A stretch of 64,000 nt of DNA, from assembly GCA_019055375.1 (NCBI GenBank), contig JAHQIW010007237.1:496001-560000 (forward strand), in the 5' to 3' direction. The position numbers and the translations under genes were made by a program. The stretch's first letter is position 1; each line of letters opens with the position of its first letter. Below the pieces are notes generated by a model. It was not told the origin of the DNA and searched no databases. It saw only the letters and a list, made by a program, of their open reading frames with translations. Of the stretch, positions 44,046 to 58,600 are shown in pieces. The DNA comes from Parelaphostrongylus tenuis (Eukaryota; Nematoda; Chromadorea; Rhabditida; Metastrongylidae).

Positions 44046-46014
44046 AATTTGAGCGTGGTCTAAAATAAATCAAATGAGCGGTATAAAGTAGGCTGTTAAA
44101 AATTATCCAAATTTAAATCACTGAATGTTCACTGAAATTCCGGAGAAAGAGCGAAAAAGGCTCTGCTCCAAAGGATCAGTATATGAAAAATCGAAGACTA
44201 TAGAAAGCAATCTTCAAAGTTGTTAGCGTATTTTTAGATTAGAAATCTCGAGATGCAAAAAAGGCAAAAATACATAAATTTCCAAATATATTGAAATTAT
44301 CTGAAAAACTTTGTGAAATAAATTAAAGTAGTTCTCAGCGAGCTAATTGTTTGTGATTTTCACTTTATCAAGATATGACTCGATGCACCTGCACAAAGAG
44401 AAAATCACATGTTAAACTTTTGTTTTCTGCAGCTGTCACTTTTATACAAAGTTCAATTGTTTTATTCATTCTGTCCTCTAAAAGGAGACGTGTAACATTG
44501 TGGTTAGGTTAAGAACAGCCCAGAAACGTGGCCCTCTATCGTTTCGTGGTCCGCAAATCTGGGATACTTGCGCCAGGGACCGTCGGTATGTGAACGGATA
44601 GTAATATATCGCTAATTTGAATCACATGCTTTCACCCATCCAGTCTTTGTATGAGCCAAAGATGAGTTGATTAGCTCTACGATACCCCCACGGATGGCAG
44701 TGACACTACCACGATACATCCACAGATTTCAGGGATTGATCAACGCTGAGAGCTTCGTCTTTGCAGTTCAGCACTTTGAGTAAAGTGTTCATTTAGTGTC
44801 AGTGATACGTACTTTTCCCACTCTCCATAAATCACTCTCTGTATTTTCATAAAGACTCTGATTCTAAAGCTTCCCTCAAATGAGGATATTGGAATAAATC
44901 GATGAAAAAAATTCAAGCAAGTTCTATATGAACTTTCTAATTGCGGAATCTATTGCAAGAATTTCAACGTAAACTTATGACTGCTAAAACAGCCCGCAAA
45001 TTGAACGTTTATTGTGTTGAACTTTTCGTGAAGCTACAGTACAATATTGGCATCTAACGGCCACGCTATTATTTTTTCTCTGCTTCTTCGTGAAGAGGGA
45101 AAGGCTTATCGTCATTTACATTTAATATAAAGCTCGAATAACTTCTTGAATCTATAGAAAGTTGTAATAATGTCTAATATAAAGCACCTTCATTTTGAGT
45201 AATTCAAGTCCTGGAAAGAATCAAGTGTGAACGAAGCAACAGCAAGAGAGCAAATTTCGAAAAGATGGTGATTCATTTATGGACAGTGAAAAACGAAGTT
45301 TTTTCTGTTGCCTCTTGGTGCAACAAAATTGCCAATTCTCGGCTAATCATTGTTACAAAGCTAGAATAATTTCTTGAATCCTTAGAAAGCCGTAATATGG
45401 AGCTGTATTGTCGAAATATGACACAACCAGTAATGCACATAAAGCAGAATACGCCTAGAAACTTCCATTCAGCATACTCATTGGGGATGTTTACAGACAA
45501 CTGCTTTGTGTTCAAGAGTTCTGCTAGCTTTTTTCTGATAAAAACTTAAGCAGCTTAATTGTTGATAGACGCTTGCGTTAGATTCTTAGACTCTGAAGAC
45601 CTCAAAGTCTACAGTGAGAAATCTTCTTTCGGCAGCTAAGTTGCGAAGTTCTCATTGGTTTTTTCCGACTATAATTTCCTTTTGAGAAATAGATTTGTTT
45701 ACAGGTGGAGTTTTGGACGAGAATATTCTATTGTTTTGTCGGGATATCATAATGGGACATATATCAACCACTAGTAGATATTTATGCTAAATTCTCAATT
45801 TCCAAGCATGCTAGAACGTCTACATATACTGTGTCTGCTTTTTTGAACTTTTTCTATCATCCAACTATTAGACTTATTTGGTGTCACGATTATTCATTAT
45901 TGTCCATTACAACAACCATATTTCGGTGCTCGCTCAGCTAAATCACCTTTTCTCCATGATTTTTAGTTGCGTTCAGCTCAGTTTAGGTGAATGAACTAGT
46001 AGATTTTGTTTAGT
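44046..46014. other. Spacer upstream of gene 3
   Basis: No gene recognised. A direct repeat about 228 bp apart (45132-45175 and 45360-45402; CTTGAATC-TAGAAAG-GTAAT) suggests an old local duplication. Confidence 0.35.
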
Positions 46015-46240
46015 TATGGAAGTAAATGAGTAAACATTACGTCGGTTAAGACCTCCCGACACTGCGAATGCAGTGTGGCAGTGGTCACGACCTCATTTGA
46101 AGGCCTCAGTTTTGTTTGGCTATTCCGCATTTGGAACCGGATGAGTGGATAAACACGGGAATGCCACTACTTCTCCAACTATCACCGCCGTTCCATCCGA
46201 TTAATCGTCAACGATTATAGCCTTTTCTCAATATACTGTT
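46015..46240. promoter_or_regulatory. Conserved upstream block of gene 3, candidate promoter
   Basis: Matches 19275-19490 with the same distance (about 520 bp) to the start codon. Here the minus-strand frame that is open upstream of gene 2 is broken by stops, which favours a non-coding interpretation. Confidence 0.4.
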
Positions 46241-46500
46241 AGTGTTGCAAGATTTACCGAGAGCTTGTGGATTTTTCTACTAACCTGCTACTTAAAAGTC
46301 ATTAGCCTGGCTCCCCTGCCCTACAAGCCATTCATTATATCGTGTCTTAATAGTGCACTGAAAGATTTGGTTTATCTGAATGGTGAACGTGTCCGAGAAC
46401 TACGCTTCTACATTGGAACGCATTCTAATCCTTCATATTACCAAAATATTTGTTCAGTATGAGGGTGTGTTCAAATTTTCATTGAAATAAGCTTTCATAG

Positions 46501-46514
46501 TTCAGATATTTCAG
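46501..46514 (+). promoter_or_regulatory. Candidate spliced-leader trans-splice acceptor, gene 3
   Basis: TTCAGATATTTCAG ends 21 nt before the ATG at 46536, similar to the gene 2 arrangement. Confidence 0.5.
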
Positions 46515-46535
46515 ATATTTTTATTCACTCATGAT

Positions 46536-46629
46536 ATGATTCCAACTTTGTTGGCGCTATTACAAATCTTTCCACAAGCACAACTACAATCTTCGGAATG
46601 TCCAGATACCCTGGCTCCATCTCAGCTGG
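46536..46629 (+). CDS. Gene 3 exon 1: start codon and signal peptide
   Basis: Encodes MIPTLLALLQIFPQAQLQSS then ECPDTLAPSQL; ends in phase 1 before GTAATC. An upstream out-of-frame ATG at 46531 (ATG ATA TGA) overlaps this start. Confidence 0.8.
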
Positions 46630-49600
46630 GTAATCCATCTTTTTTCGATCACGACACAATGCTTCATTTTAAGAAACAATATTACGATTTAGTTCATGAA
46701 TGATCATCATTCCGGAAGATATTGTATTATTTAATGTATTATTATACATGCTTGAAATTTAGCTGGCAGTCTTTGCAAAGGTGAACTGAGTCACATACTA
46801 AATAAGTGTATCGGCGTATTTGAAAATCTTAAGCACCTTATTTTAGTCCGCAAGATCTAAGCTAAGTGATGTTTTTGTAATAAGCCTCCGTAAGATTCAC
46901 GAAAAACGACGTGTGTTGTCTACACGCGGATAATGAGCTGAGTCACTCGAGAGCTCCAATTATTTGTGAGACTGTTAGTGTGGAAGCCGAAACCATTGAA
47001 GAAGATCATCGTCGTAGATCAACGAATTCAAAGACTGGATGGTAAGAATATCCCACCGAAATTTTGGTTGATTTTAGCCGAGCAGTGGAGCGGTTCTTCC
47101 ACCGGCTTCATTTCAGACGTAGATGATTTTGGCGAGTCTATCGAGAAACTATATGAACTGAATAGAGCAAAGGTTCCAAATCCGACCTATTTTCGAATTT
47201 CCTAGAAATAGAGTTTTTTTCATTCTTTTCTGAAGAAATCTCATACTTACATTGACTCTTATTTGCGTCAGCATGAAAAACAATGGATAACGTGATTACC
47301 TGCGCACTTGGTAAAACGGAGAAGTTTTTTTGAAGACAAGAAATGTTGTTCGTTAGGTAGTACTAAGAAAAAGAGCATCAAAACGTCTTTGTGCATGCCA
47401 CTTTTTCGCTCATTTAGCACAGATAGGATTTGAGTTGTTGAATGACGATGAGAAATAAAGTCTGGTTGAAATTAGACGATTAAGCTGCTGTCACGGTGTG
47501 GACTCGTGAAGTGAACGGATCTGCCTTGTATCGAATCTCCGACGAAGATCTTTTCGATGAAGGCTATCATAGGTGCGATGTTTTCAAAAGTTTCAGTTCA
47601 CCTGCGCTTATGGTGTGTGTGGGTGTAAAAAAGTCATTAGAACATGATCGGTTTCGAGATAATTGGCATTATTCTTTTATCCCGCTTCTCCTAATAGGAT
47701 ATTAGTCCAAACACATTTTTCTTGATCAAACCAGCTGTCTCTGGGTGACAACAAACAAGCAATTAAGGCTTGCTTTATGATGAAAGCCTCGTGTGTTGAG
47801 TATGTCTGTACGTAGTTGGAGTGGTTTGTAAGCAAGTGAGTTTCTACCCATTATAAGGCGACAAATAAAAAAGCGATCTCACTTGCTGGACAGGTACTTT
47901 ATGTAAGAGTATTAATAATTATTCGAAAGCCTAAATCTCTGCTTTCAGCTCCACGTAGCTGGTTTTATCAAATGACTTTTTATAACGCTGTAAAATTGGA
48001 ATAAAATTATGTTTTATATCGGTCGCGAAATTCGACTATTACTTCGCAAACACGAAAAGCATAAGAACGTATGAAGAAAGTCTCTCAGTATCAGGGTCAT
48101 ACGTTTGATCTGAAGTTCTTTTCGAAGCAGCGAAAACATTTCTAATCAAATATAAAAATCGCACTCCTCCGAAGCGCCAATCGATCATGGACGGCAGCAC
48201 CATCGAATCTGCAGTCACCAGATCCCCGACCGTGAATTAGCCTGTGAACAAGTAAGCCGAATGAGTGAAACTCGATCTTGTTTTCCTTGAAGAACTGCAA
48301 ATAAACGCTTTATTCCAGAAAATAAGCACGTCTACAAAGACCTAGAATCACCTAAAACCAAATTCTCATGATCCTACTCTATCTAATGATAACTAATAGT
48401 GTTAAGAAAAAGCTTTACCTTTCGAGAAAAATGCGTGTGTGAAACACATAGGTTTTCCTTCTGCAACAACATCAAAAAACCTCTTCGAAAACCAGTTACG
48501 TAGGGCTGCAGCCAGAGATTTAAGCTTTCAAATGGTTACTAACACTCCTATGAAAAGTTCCTGTCCAGCGAATAAGATCGGTTCTTCATTTATCGCCATA
48601 TAATGAACAAATCCAGCAAATGAAATGGAACGCAAGCGAATAATACTTTACGCTGTGTTTTCTCTAAAAGGACTGTTTAGAGCATCGTTCATGTAGGACT
48701 TTCATTCAGAAGCAGAAGCGACCGCGAAGATATGGTGGTGCTCTTAGCAAGATCACCTGGACAATGCACACTTGGTCCTTGTGCACTTGGGTTGAATACT
48801 AACGCTAGAATTAGCGACGGTGAGTCAATCGCCGCTTGGCTATCGCGTATAAATACTTCTCCATAAGTTGATTTTTGAGTGAATAATGAATAATATAAAG
48901 TGAATAAGTAAGTTTTGAATCTTTCTTTACAGGAATCGTCTCTCACCAAGAGAATGTTCTCGGTACTCCGGATGGCTTCATCGATCTAAACGACACGTTC
49001 TACTGTGCACGGCGTCATGGCGCCTGTGGTGCACAGCGTCCTGTGTTCAGATTCACAAAAGGATCTGGCCCATCTATAGGTGATACTTAGGCTGAAGTTG
49101 ATTTCACTAAAATAGTAGGTGAAAGTTATACTTGGTGTTATTGTTGTTATTATTGTCATGTTATTATAATTATTTATTAATAAAAAAATAATAAGTAATA
49201 AAATATTAAAAGGTCCAAATAGTAGTAAAAATAATGAAATAGTAAATAATAAAATGGAAATGGGTAAAATAAAGCAAACAAGGAGAAAACAATGATAACA
49301 CACTAAATAATAAGTAATCATGTAATAAATATGCGAAATAATAAAAAATATCAATCACATCTATAAAGTAGTTATTGTTATTATTATCATTATTGCATGA
49401 AATGATAATAACAGTAATAATAATAATAATAGTAATAATAATAACAATAATATTAATAATAATAATAATAATAATAGCAATCGCTTTAAGAAGTTACTAC
49501 TATTATTATTGTTTCGGGATTGAATTTAGTCAGGCGTTGCTTGTTTTATTGTTTATTCATTATTTTTTATTTCTGCAATGAAAGTGCGTATCCAGTGTGT

Positions 49601-52600
49601 AGCAGAAAAAGAGCAGCTATCGTATAAAAATAGCATGTCTGTTCTTAAGAGAGAGCTCTTCTTAAACATCTCTAGAAAATCTAATAAAATCGCAAATATC
49701 GACCGATCGATCAGCGCCAGTCGTAGTGTCGTTTAATTCTTTATTTTAGTGTACGCATATTCATTGGATCCCGAGACGTCGTTTCCTGGCTATTCTAGGG
49801 AAGGAAAAATTCTCTGTTATGGTTGGGCCGATAATGGATCAGTAGTTCATCCGATGTCAAACGACAGCACCTGTTTGCCGGTGAACACTGTAGCAAATGG
49901 AAAGGTTTGAGTGTTTAATACTTTAGAGTGATAGGGGCTGACATTAACAGGTTTGTACAACTTAGAATACAGGCATCAAATTCGTGATTTCTTTTATGAA
50001 TTTATGAATGACGATGATGCGATCTCACTGAGCGGCAGTTTTAGATATCAATAACTGGTCAATTAAATAGCATATAGATTTTACTGAGGTTTTAGAAAGC
50101 TCTGAATGGGATTTTGTAAGTGTCTTGATTAGATTGGGAAAGTATAAACTTCTGTATTTGTTCACTGTTACACTGGATTGATCTGTCCACCCGCATCAAT
50201 GAATTGAAAACCAAGAATCCTTTCTGAGTTGAAGTTTTGAGCACAATCGAATATGAAGGGGTGCTAAGAAATTTAATCTTACTTTTATGACAATAATGAA
50301 AGTCTCGCTTACAAATGAGTCAAGTTCTCAACTCTTTAGTCACGTTAGTTTTCGAAAAATACGCGTGAGTTGACAAAAATCACACATGTTCGCCCCATTG
50401 TGTTCAGTGCAGTATTTGAAGCGATTGTATGCATAGTTTCAAAGAAGAAAGCTGCAACGATTAAAATTATAAAAAAGGCAAAATCGGATCAAAAGTAGTC
50501 AACATGGTTTTTAATTGCGACTGTGGCCGAGTGGCTAGTGATGCCCGGCGCGGAATCGATCCCACAGCTTCCCAGCACTCTCCGATAATCAATAATGACG
50601 GCCCCTGAAAAACGCTCAAGCCTGAATATCCGGAGATTTTAAGATGTCTCCGATCAGCATTTCACGATATTTGTGAAGGAGACAAAGTTCTCGAACAAGT
50701 GAGTACACGGTACAAATGTTACAAGTACTGGGACCAGCACAGTCGAAAAGAAATTCACGATACGAGTTGAATAAAGTGATGAAATACAGTGAAATAATTC
50801 TCCAGGTGGCTTACAAAAATTCCGTGAAACTAACTCTTCTAGCCCATAGAATTTACAATATTTGTTCATTATCGCAAATTCTGATCTAACATAACTTAGA
50901 TAAGCTATTCGAGTTCGACTTCAAGTGTCTATTCGATTGGAACAACTGCTACTCTGGAATGCGATGAAGGATACACCAACGGTGGGCAAAGCACTCTTCT
51001 ATGCGTCAAATCGGGATGGTATCCAGCTAATGCACTTGGCTACTGCGTCGAAGAAAACAGTAAGTGAGCCAGATTATTTAGCAGGATGCAAAGCGCAAGA
51101 CTCATAACACAATCATTTAGCGAAAAGACGTGATAATGCAAAAAGTGATAAACGTAGATGGTAACATTTGTATCATTTTTTAGACTATTTGGTGCATTCT
51201 GAGACATCTTCGGCTGCCTCATCGTTCTCTATGGAATGTGCAGCATTAGGTAAAATGAGAAATGGACGGCTGACTTATAGTGGCCTAGCTAAAGGAGGTT
51301 TGTTAAACATTTAGTTAACGACTGAATAGAATCAATTTCAATCTTAGGGCCAACTAGAGACAACATAACTCGTTTGCTGCGTGTGAGAGTGAATTTTACC
51401 TGAATGGTTCACAGTTTACAACGCAGATTACTTTAAACTCACGGAATTTCGATAATAAGCTCGAACAACGAGAAATTTTCAAAATATTTTTGTCTTATTG
51501 TTGTATAGGATAATATTGTTGCAGGTCGTTTTCCGCAAGGTACCCGTGCCACGCTACTTTGTGACAATGGCTACCACCTTTTTGGCTCAGTGGATAGTGT
51601 CTGTAAAGAAGGAAAGTGGAATCGAAAGCACGGTATCTGCTATTCGAAACTCGATCCCATATGTCCAGCACTACAATCTCCAGCTGCCGGAAAGGTCAGA
51701 GCACTTGTCAGAAAATACCTGAGTACAACACTTTAACAGGTGCGAGAGGCGCGATCAATGGAAAGACCATATAATAAGAACGCATTATCGCTGCTTTGAC
51801 ATTACCCAAATGCCCTTCTGGAAATTTTTGTGTATAGCTGCTGCAAAGCAATAAAGTGATTACAAGACGTGGTGGGATTCGAACAGCATATGATTACTGG
51901 TCATACAAATAGATAGACTGGTGAAAAAGTCCCGAAGTGACATTAAAATCTAAAGGACAAATACCATGACTCGAATGTAGAAAAACTGTAACAGTATTTA
52001 CATCAATCTTGAAGTTTCTCATAAGAAATAGAAATTCTTCAGATCAACTACAGTACCTTAGAGCCCTATACTCCATCAACAACAGCGACGCTGACTTGCG
52101 AGTTCGGACTGAGCGTCTCGGGAGCGTCTGCGCTACGTTGCACTGAGGACGGCTGGTTGCCACACGAAGGGCTCGGAGTGTGTCGAGTGGTGAGAAGTTT
52201 TATTAGACCCCGATTTGACATAATAACTTCCAAAGTATTGTAAACTGAGTTACACTATTTTCTTTTCGCAGAAAATTCATTCTTCTGATATTTAGGTTAC
52301 AAGAAATGATTCTTTCGTTTGCTTTCTTTTGCTGTAGGATACAACAAAAGTAAAGAAGTCCTTCTAGGAGACTTCTAACATAGAACAGAATCCACTCAAC
52401 ACTTCATATTGCGCGATAGTTCAAATGTTATGTAACCATCCGAATCAGCCGGAGAGATCATCAAGCGTATGGAAGAGCTGAATTCTGAGATTAAAATAAT
52501 TCTACGACTGTGACGACTTGATTATTTTGAAATACTTTTTTGACGATCAAAACCCTTCATTAATCATGATTTGTGCAAGAATTATGACCGCTGTGAGCAG

Positions 52601-55600
52601 AGACCATATACTGCTTCACCACATCTGACACTCTTGCCAGAGCTACAAACTACTACAAACAATTTCAATTACCTTGAATTTGAAAAGCATATATCTTGAG
52701 ACCGATTTCCAAGTTTATTGTGTGAATGAAAAAATAATGAATGGCTTTTGTGAGATCACCACAACGTTGATTATCCCTCAAACTTGAACCATACGTTTCG
52801 TTTTAGCTTTACATATTTCGATGATTCACAACAAAAATTTATTTTTCACCGATAATCGTGCCTGAAGTACGAGCTCTGAGAAAAGGGAGAGTTAAATTTG
52901 TTTGGTGAGGCATCTGAAATGACAATCCATTCCCGGTAGAAAGAAAAAGCTACTCTCTTCTAAACAAAAGTTGCAGATAGCTGAGATATACATTGGGTTG
53001 TCTGATTTTTTTTCACATTCCAACAATTTTTTTTTATTCGGTTGTTGCTGACCAAGGAAATCAATCAACGGTACTGTTCTATTATGGCAGCACCATTTGA
53101 GGCCTTCGGTGAAAACGTTTTTTTGCTTTTGCAAAACATTTCTATAGCTTATATATAGCTCAAATCGAGCGAGTTTCAATGGTATGTTTAATATCTCAAG
53201 TAGCCTATTCTTGGCGCCTTACCAATCAAAATAAGATTTTGTTCCTTACTCGAAGATTTTTCACTGGATAGAAGTTTTGCTTTAATAACTTTTGATTGTT
53301 AGATAGAGAAAATTTTCCCACTTATAGTGGTATATTTAACTTTCGGAAAGGACTTCTTCCAGCTTTGTATCGACCGCAAGGATGGTTAGAAGTGCTCACT
53401 GAGTGTGAAACCCAATATTCTTTCGGTCGTCACAAAGCTAGAAAAAGTCCTTTCAAAAAGCCAAATATACCATTATAATTAGATTTCCTCTATCTAGCGA
53501 TTAAAAGTTGATTACAACAAAACTTTTATCTAGTGAGAAATCTTCGAATGAGGAACAAAATCTTATTTTGACTGGTACGGCGCCAAAAATAAACTATTTG
53601 AGAAATTAAATAAACATTGAAGTTCACTTGATTTGAGCCATCGATAAACTGCAGAAACTTTTTAAAAAAAGCAGTTATACTTTTTACCGAAGGCATCAAT
53701 CGGCGCCGCCATATTAGAACAGTACCCAATCAAGTGCATGGTGTGAGAACAGTTTCGATAAATCTCATTTTGTCAATCCTAACACTGATATGATTTTTTT
53801 CTTAGTGCTGGTAATTTTATTGACTTTTTTGTTCAATTTCGGTCTAGAATCTGTTTCGTTTATTTTTCTATTTTCAATTGCGCTCAAGTTATGGATCGTG
53901 AAAATCAGCAAATTGCGATAGTTAAGTTGCACAAGATTCTCGCCCAGCTTTCCGCCGTATTCGTCCCAAGTACGTGTCGAAGCCGAATCACTTCACAGCT
54001 CTCAAGAAGGGTCGGTAGAAGTCTGCAGTAGTAAAAACCATGGACTATACTCATTTTCCTTTGTGCCGGCATTTGCGCCACTGGAGAAACGTGTTGGTCT
54101 TCATTAGCAGAAACGTCAAAATCAGCGCTGCCAGCTATCAGCGGCAAATTTTACGGAGCGTACTGGAGCCTAGGAGTACTCAACACTTTGGCGCCGACGG
54201 GCTTACACTTCAGTAAGACTGAGCTCTTGCGCATTCGGTCCATTAAACTGGTTGTTATGTGCCAAGAGCAGTTTCCAGGCTTTGACATAATGACATTTGG
54301 CCATCGGCTACACCTTATATCAACTCAGTGGTTTACTCCTTATGGTCAGTCTTGGAGTAAAAACTCTCGGCTACTCGCTACACTAGCGTAAACGCGCTCA
54401 AAGCGGATTTGACACGCGATTGGCACGAAATTACTTGGGAAAAATATGCGAGCACCCTGTGCAATCCAATTACTGCGCTTTTTATTTTCACGATCCATAA
54501 CTTGGGCACAACTGAAAATAGGCAAATAAGTAGAACGGATTCTAGACCAAAATTAGGCAAGGAATTCAATAAAAACTTTAGAATTGATAAAAGATATATC
54601 TTATAAATGCTAAAATTAACAAAATGAAAAATATCAGAGCTTCCTCGCACCTTGTATATAACCACTTTCTAATCATTGATACACAATCATTTGCTGGACA
54701 AGCAGAGGAAAGCCTTCCATCTGGAAAGAATAAATTTTGCGGTCAAAGAATTCAATGAGGTCTCTTACGAGCTCGTTGTAATCATGAAATTTTTCCTCCT
54801 GCTAATGCTGCTTCATTCTCAAAAAAGTGGCCAGCTGACTTTGCAATGTGATGTCGAGTGTTTTCCTGGAGAAGGGTGACATCGAGTTGATTAGGACGCT
54901 TCTATCGAACTCCTGCGGACATCTTACGGAGATGTTACCCGTAGACGTCGGCACTAATCGGCTTGTTATCAAACAAACTACTAAGCAGCATGCCATGCCA
55001 ATCCCAGAAACCGGGAGGGGTCTTTCGAGCATGGAGCTTAGGCTCTGGTTGAACTCGGTGGTGTTCGCCGAGTTGTTCTCATCGTAGATCCAGGTCTCAT
55101 CTCCAGTAACGATCGACTCGGGAAAGTCCTGTATGTGCGGTCGCAGCAAAAGACTCTCGCAGATGATCACGTGTGTAACGCGGTCATGGTCGGTTAGTGC
55201 ATGAGGTGCTCATCGAAGCATCATTCTGCGGTAGACCATTCAACCAAAATGTGGGCAATAGATGCATACCTTCCGGCTAAGCTACTAGAATAACCTTCAA
55301 CATAGCGTAGCCTTTTAACAATAACACAATATGAAATAGAAAAAAGCTGAGTGAAACAGAAGTGAGAAAGGAGTTATGAGACATTCAATAATTTTTACTT
55401 CACTCAATGAACTTCGCTGAGAACTGAAATGTGTCCGCTAAAAATTTGACATACGCAGTTACCACCGGAGCATGCATGAGTCACATATGGCCCACGATGA
55501 GCCGCATCTCTTGAAACAAATGTTTAGCAACCAAGTGTGTTTAAGTCCCGAGGTCCCCATAATTTTTATGAGGCAAACAGGGTTTTTTTTTCATTCTTTG

Positions 55601-58600
55601 TTGTCTGATTTCAGCTCAAAACTGTATTTTCAGTCGTCTCGTGTGCAGCGACAGGTTTGTTGAGTACTTTTCTCTCATTGGCTATCTAACGCCTTGCCAT
55701 CTTCTTTCTAATTAACACAGCTTACAGAACTACCTTAAAAAGTAACTATAATTCCTCCAACTAACTGAAAGAAAATTTTGCTACTTTTGCGTATAATACG
55801 TGCCTTGATTTAGGCAAATTTTGGCCTCGGATGCCTTCCAGCCGTTGTCATCGGCGGTTCGCCTTCCTACATTCAGTCCAATCTACAGGTTCCTTACTCA
55901 TCAGGAACTTCGGTGTTCGTTGTGTGCAACGTAGGCCATATTCCTCAGGGCACCATGTCTGCAGTGTGCCAAAATGGCATTTGGACACCAACCCTAGGTA
56001 GGGGTTTATAGCATCAATTCCTCGCTTTTTCTCAGTTGCACAAAAATTGGTTACAAGGGCACAAAGTACACTTGTTACATATCGTTACCGTTTATTCATT
56101 ATATATTGCCCTGCTGTCTATGTGCATCGTACATGATTTTGAATCAAATCTCTTAAGAGTCACTCCTAATACTCACGTCTTAATTTTACTGCGTAGGAAC
56201 CGCACATTCATATTGTGGACTAATTTGTTCTTAAAATACCTGTTAACAGCTAAATTTAGAAGACAAGAGTTGTTTTTGACATTTGATTATATCGATGACT
56301 TTTTAGGCACCTGTGTTCTCTCTCCAGCTGCAGTACAAGGTGAGTAACTAATTCATCTATTTCTATCAGGTTCTATCTTTTTATCATTTTATTTAATCAA
56401 GAGCACAATTCTTTCCAACTGCGCGAGTTTGATTACCTCTACCACTCCAGTACTCCTCTCGTGTTCGTCATTCAGTCTTGGACATAGTCTGGCTGGAGCG
56501 TTCCGTGGGGTGTTTATTTATTGACTGCCTGAGAGTTTTGGGGTGGAGAGATCGGCCCCGCATGGAACCCTGCCGAGCACCACTAACCACTTGGGCATAG
56601 GCTCGAAATACATTTTAGCCTTCCATCAGTGTCATGCGTAATTTCGGGTTATTGAACTAGTTATTGTGAGTACAAATGTGAAATAATAAGAAAACTCAAC
56701 ACTTGGAGCTGAGCAATCTTTTGGCTGATTCGTCTCGCCATCATTTTATTATTTTGTCGAGCTCATCATTCTATGTTGGGTAATTCGCGTAATACTCGTC
56801 TTTCTCTTGTAGACCTGTCGTTCGTTACAATTGTCAAAGTTATCAGCGTTTTTTCAGATTTAAAAAATGCCAAGATGCAGAAAAATTGCAAAAATGTGTA
56901 AATTATCAAATCTTCTGAGAATAGCGGAAAAGTTTCGTAAATTGAACCAAAACGGTCATCGATAAGCTGATCGTCCGTGATTTTTCAGTCTGCAAAGACA
57001 TGGCTCGGTAAACTATCTGAAGAAGCGAAGAAGATATTAAATTTCTGCTCTTTTGAAACTTTCATTTTGTTGCAAAGTTCTATTCATTCATTAGCTTCGC
57101 TGTTCAGTGGAGGGCGTGTAAACTGCACCAATCAAGCACACTAAAGAAGCATTCTGAAAACCAATGCGGTTTTGGAATTGCTAAGATTTGGGGGCCTGAA
57201 ATGATTTTTTTGGGAGAGTATGTTCTGTTGTGACTGCACATAAGTCATGAGTTCTCATTTGAGTTTTAGTAATGGGATGGAGTTTCAGGAATAGTTGGAC
57301 CGATGCCGAATAGCATTCTTTCGTGTGGAAATGCAGCAGTAGCGAATGGAAAGATTACCTACAGCTGGGGAACACCGGAAGAGGTTGGCTGAAGTGCTCA
57401 GAGCTTACGTGAATAGTAAAAATGTCGAGAGTTATTACCATAATCGAGCTATAAATTCAACAAATTATGCTACAATGTAGCTCTTTGAAAAGTGCTCACT
57501 GAAAGCACCTTGACGCTAAAAAAATTTTGATTTTTGACCAGTCTGATAGCGATCTGTTGGTCATTAGGACCTATGTAGTTCGTGCACTGGTTCATTCACT
57601 CAAGAAAAAAAAAAACATTTTGTTCAGCCGCTCAAGCAACCAGGCACCGTAGCGATGTTGTCGTGCAATCTCGGCTTTACATGTACTGGATCAGCAACAT
57701 CGACCTGTCAGAATGGAATTTGGACGCCACCGCTTGGCACATGCACTGCTGAAGGTTGTCCTTCATTTAATGCACTTATTTAGCCGAAAATATCCGGTTG
57801 AAATTAGCATATCAAGCTCTTGAGTAGTTCTCCTGAATACTCTGGATACAATAACTCAGACGAGATGCCTAAGCTGGTGTATCGCAGTTTTAGTGGTGTA
57901 GCGAAGATGAGAAACTGATAACATACGAACGAATAATTGTTTTGTTCGCTGGTGAAATGCTGCCAAAAACGCTCTTCCTTCTAGCAAGGTCGCATGTGTA
58001 GCGGCCCTTTGTGTTGAAATAAAACTCGAAATCTTCTTTTGCTTGACAATATATAGAATTCAATTCTCATTATTTAACTCAACTCCGTTGTTAAATATGT
58101 GGCACCAAGGGAGTTGGTAACCTCCAAAAGAGCATGCTTTCAGGTGCTTCAACGCTCAGCTGTTCTGCAATGTTGCCGCCACTTGGTGGTACGATATCCT
58201 ATTCGACTGGCAGCACTTTAGGCCCTTTTGCGTCAGGAACAATAGCCACACTTACATGTAACAGCGGGTTACCGACTGGTAAGGCAGATATTTAACACGT
58301 TGGGAACCGCGTTAATTCCTACGCGGCACGTAGTGAGACCGCGCCGCGAGCGCAGCGAGAGCACAGCGTTGCAATGACAATACGGTTGTTTCCCGGTGAA
58401 GTTTTGATTTTTGTTCTCATTAAAGAGAGTTTAATGTCAGCATACAAGAATATATGATAGAGTGCAATAAGGCTACTTTGGCTGAAACATGCCATAATAA
58501 TCAAAAAGAATCGATTGTTTATCAAATATGATACTGCATATTGCACTGCGATGCTGATTCAGCGATAGAATTCTGAATATTAGTGGACTTTAGAAGTTGA

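Larger units (their letters stand above)
52190..55633 (+). other. Gene 3 intron 9 of 3.4 kb
   Basis: Filled largely by transposable-element relics: foldback 53064-53733, Tc1-like element 53814-54576 and mariner relic 54780-55220. No sushi exon found; 52200-53060 shows nothing recognisable. Confidence 0.55.

Noticed and set aside
46966..47205. 79-codon open frame in gene 3 intron 1
   Set aside because: No recognised domain, no counterpart in gene 2 and no fit to the splice phases of the gene.
49375..49581. Ile-rich membrane-like open frame
   Set aside because: Produced by the AAT/ATT repeat tract in gene 3 intron 4; no flanking splice sites or start context.
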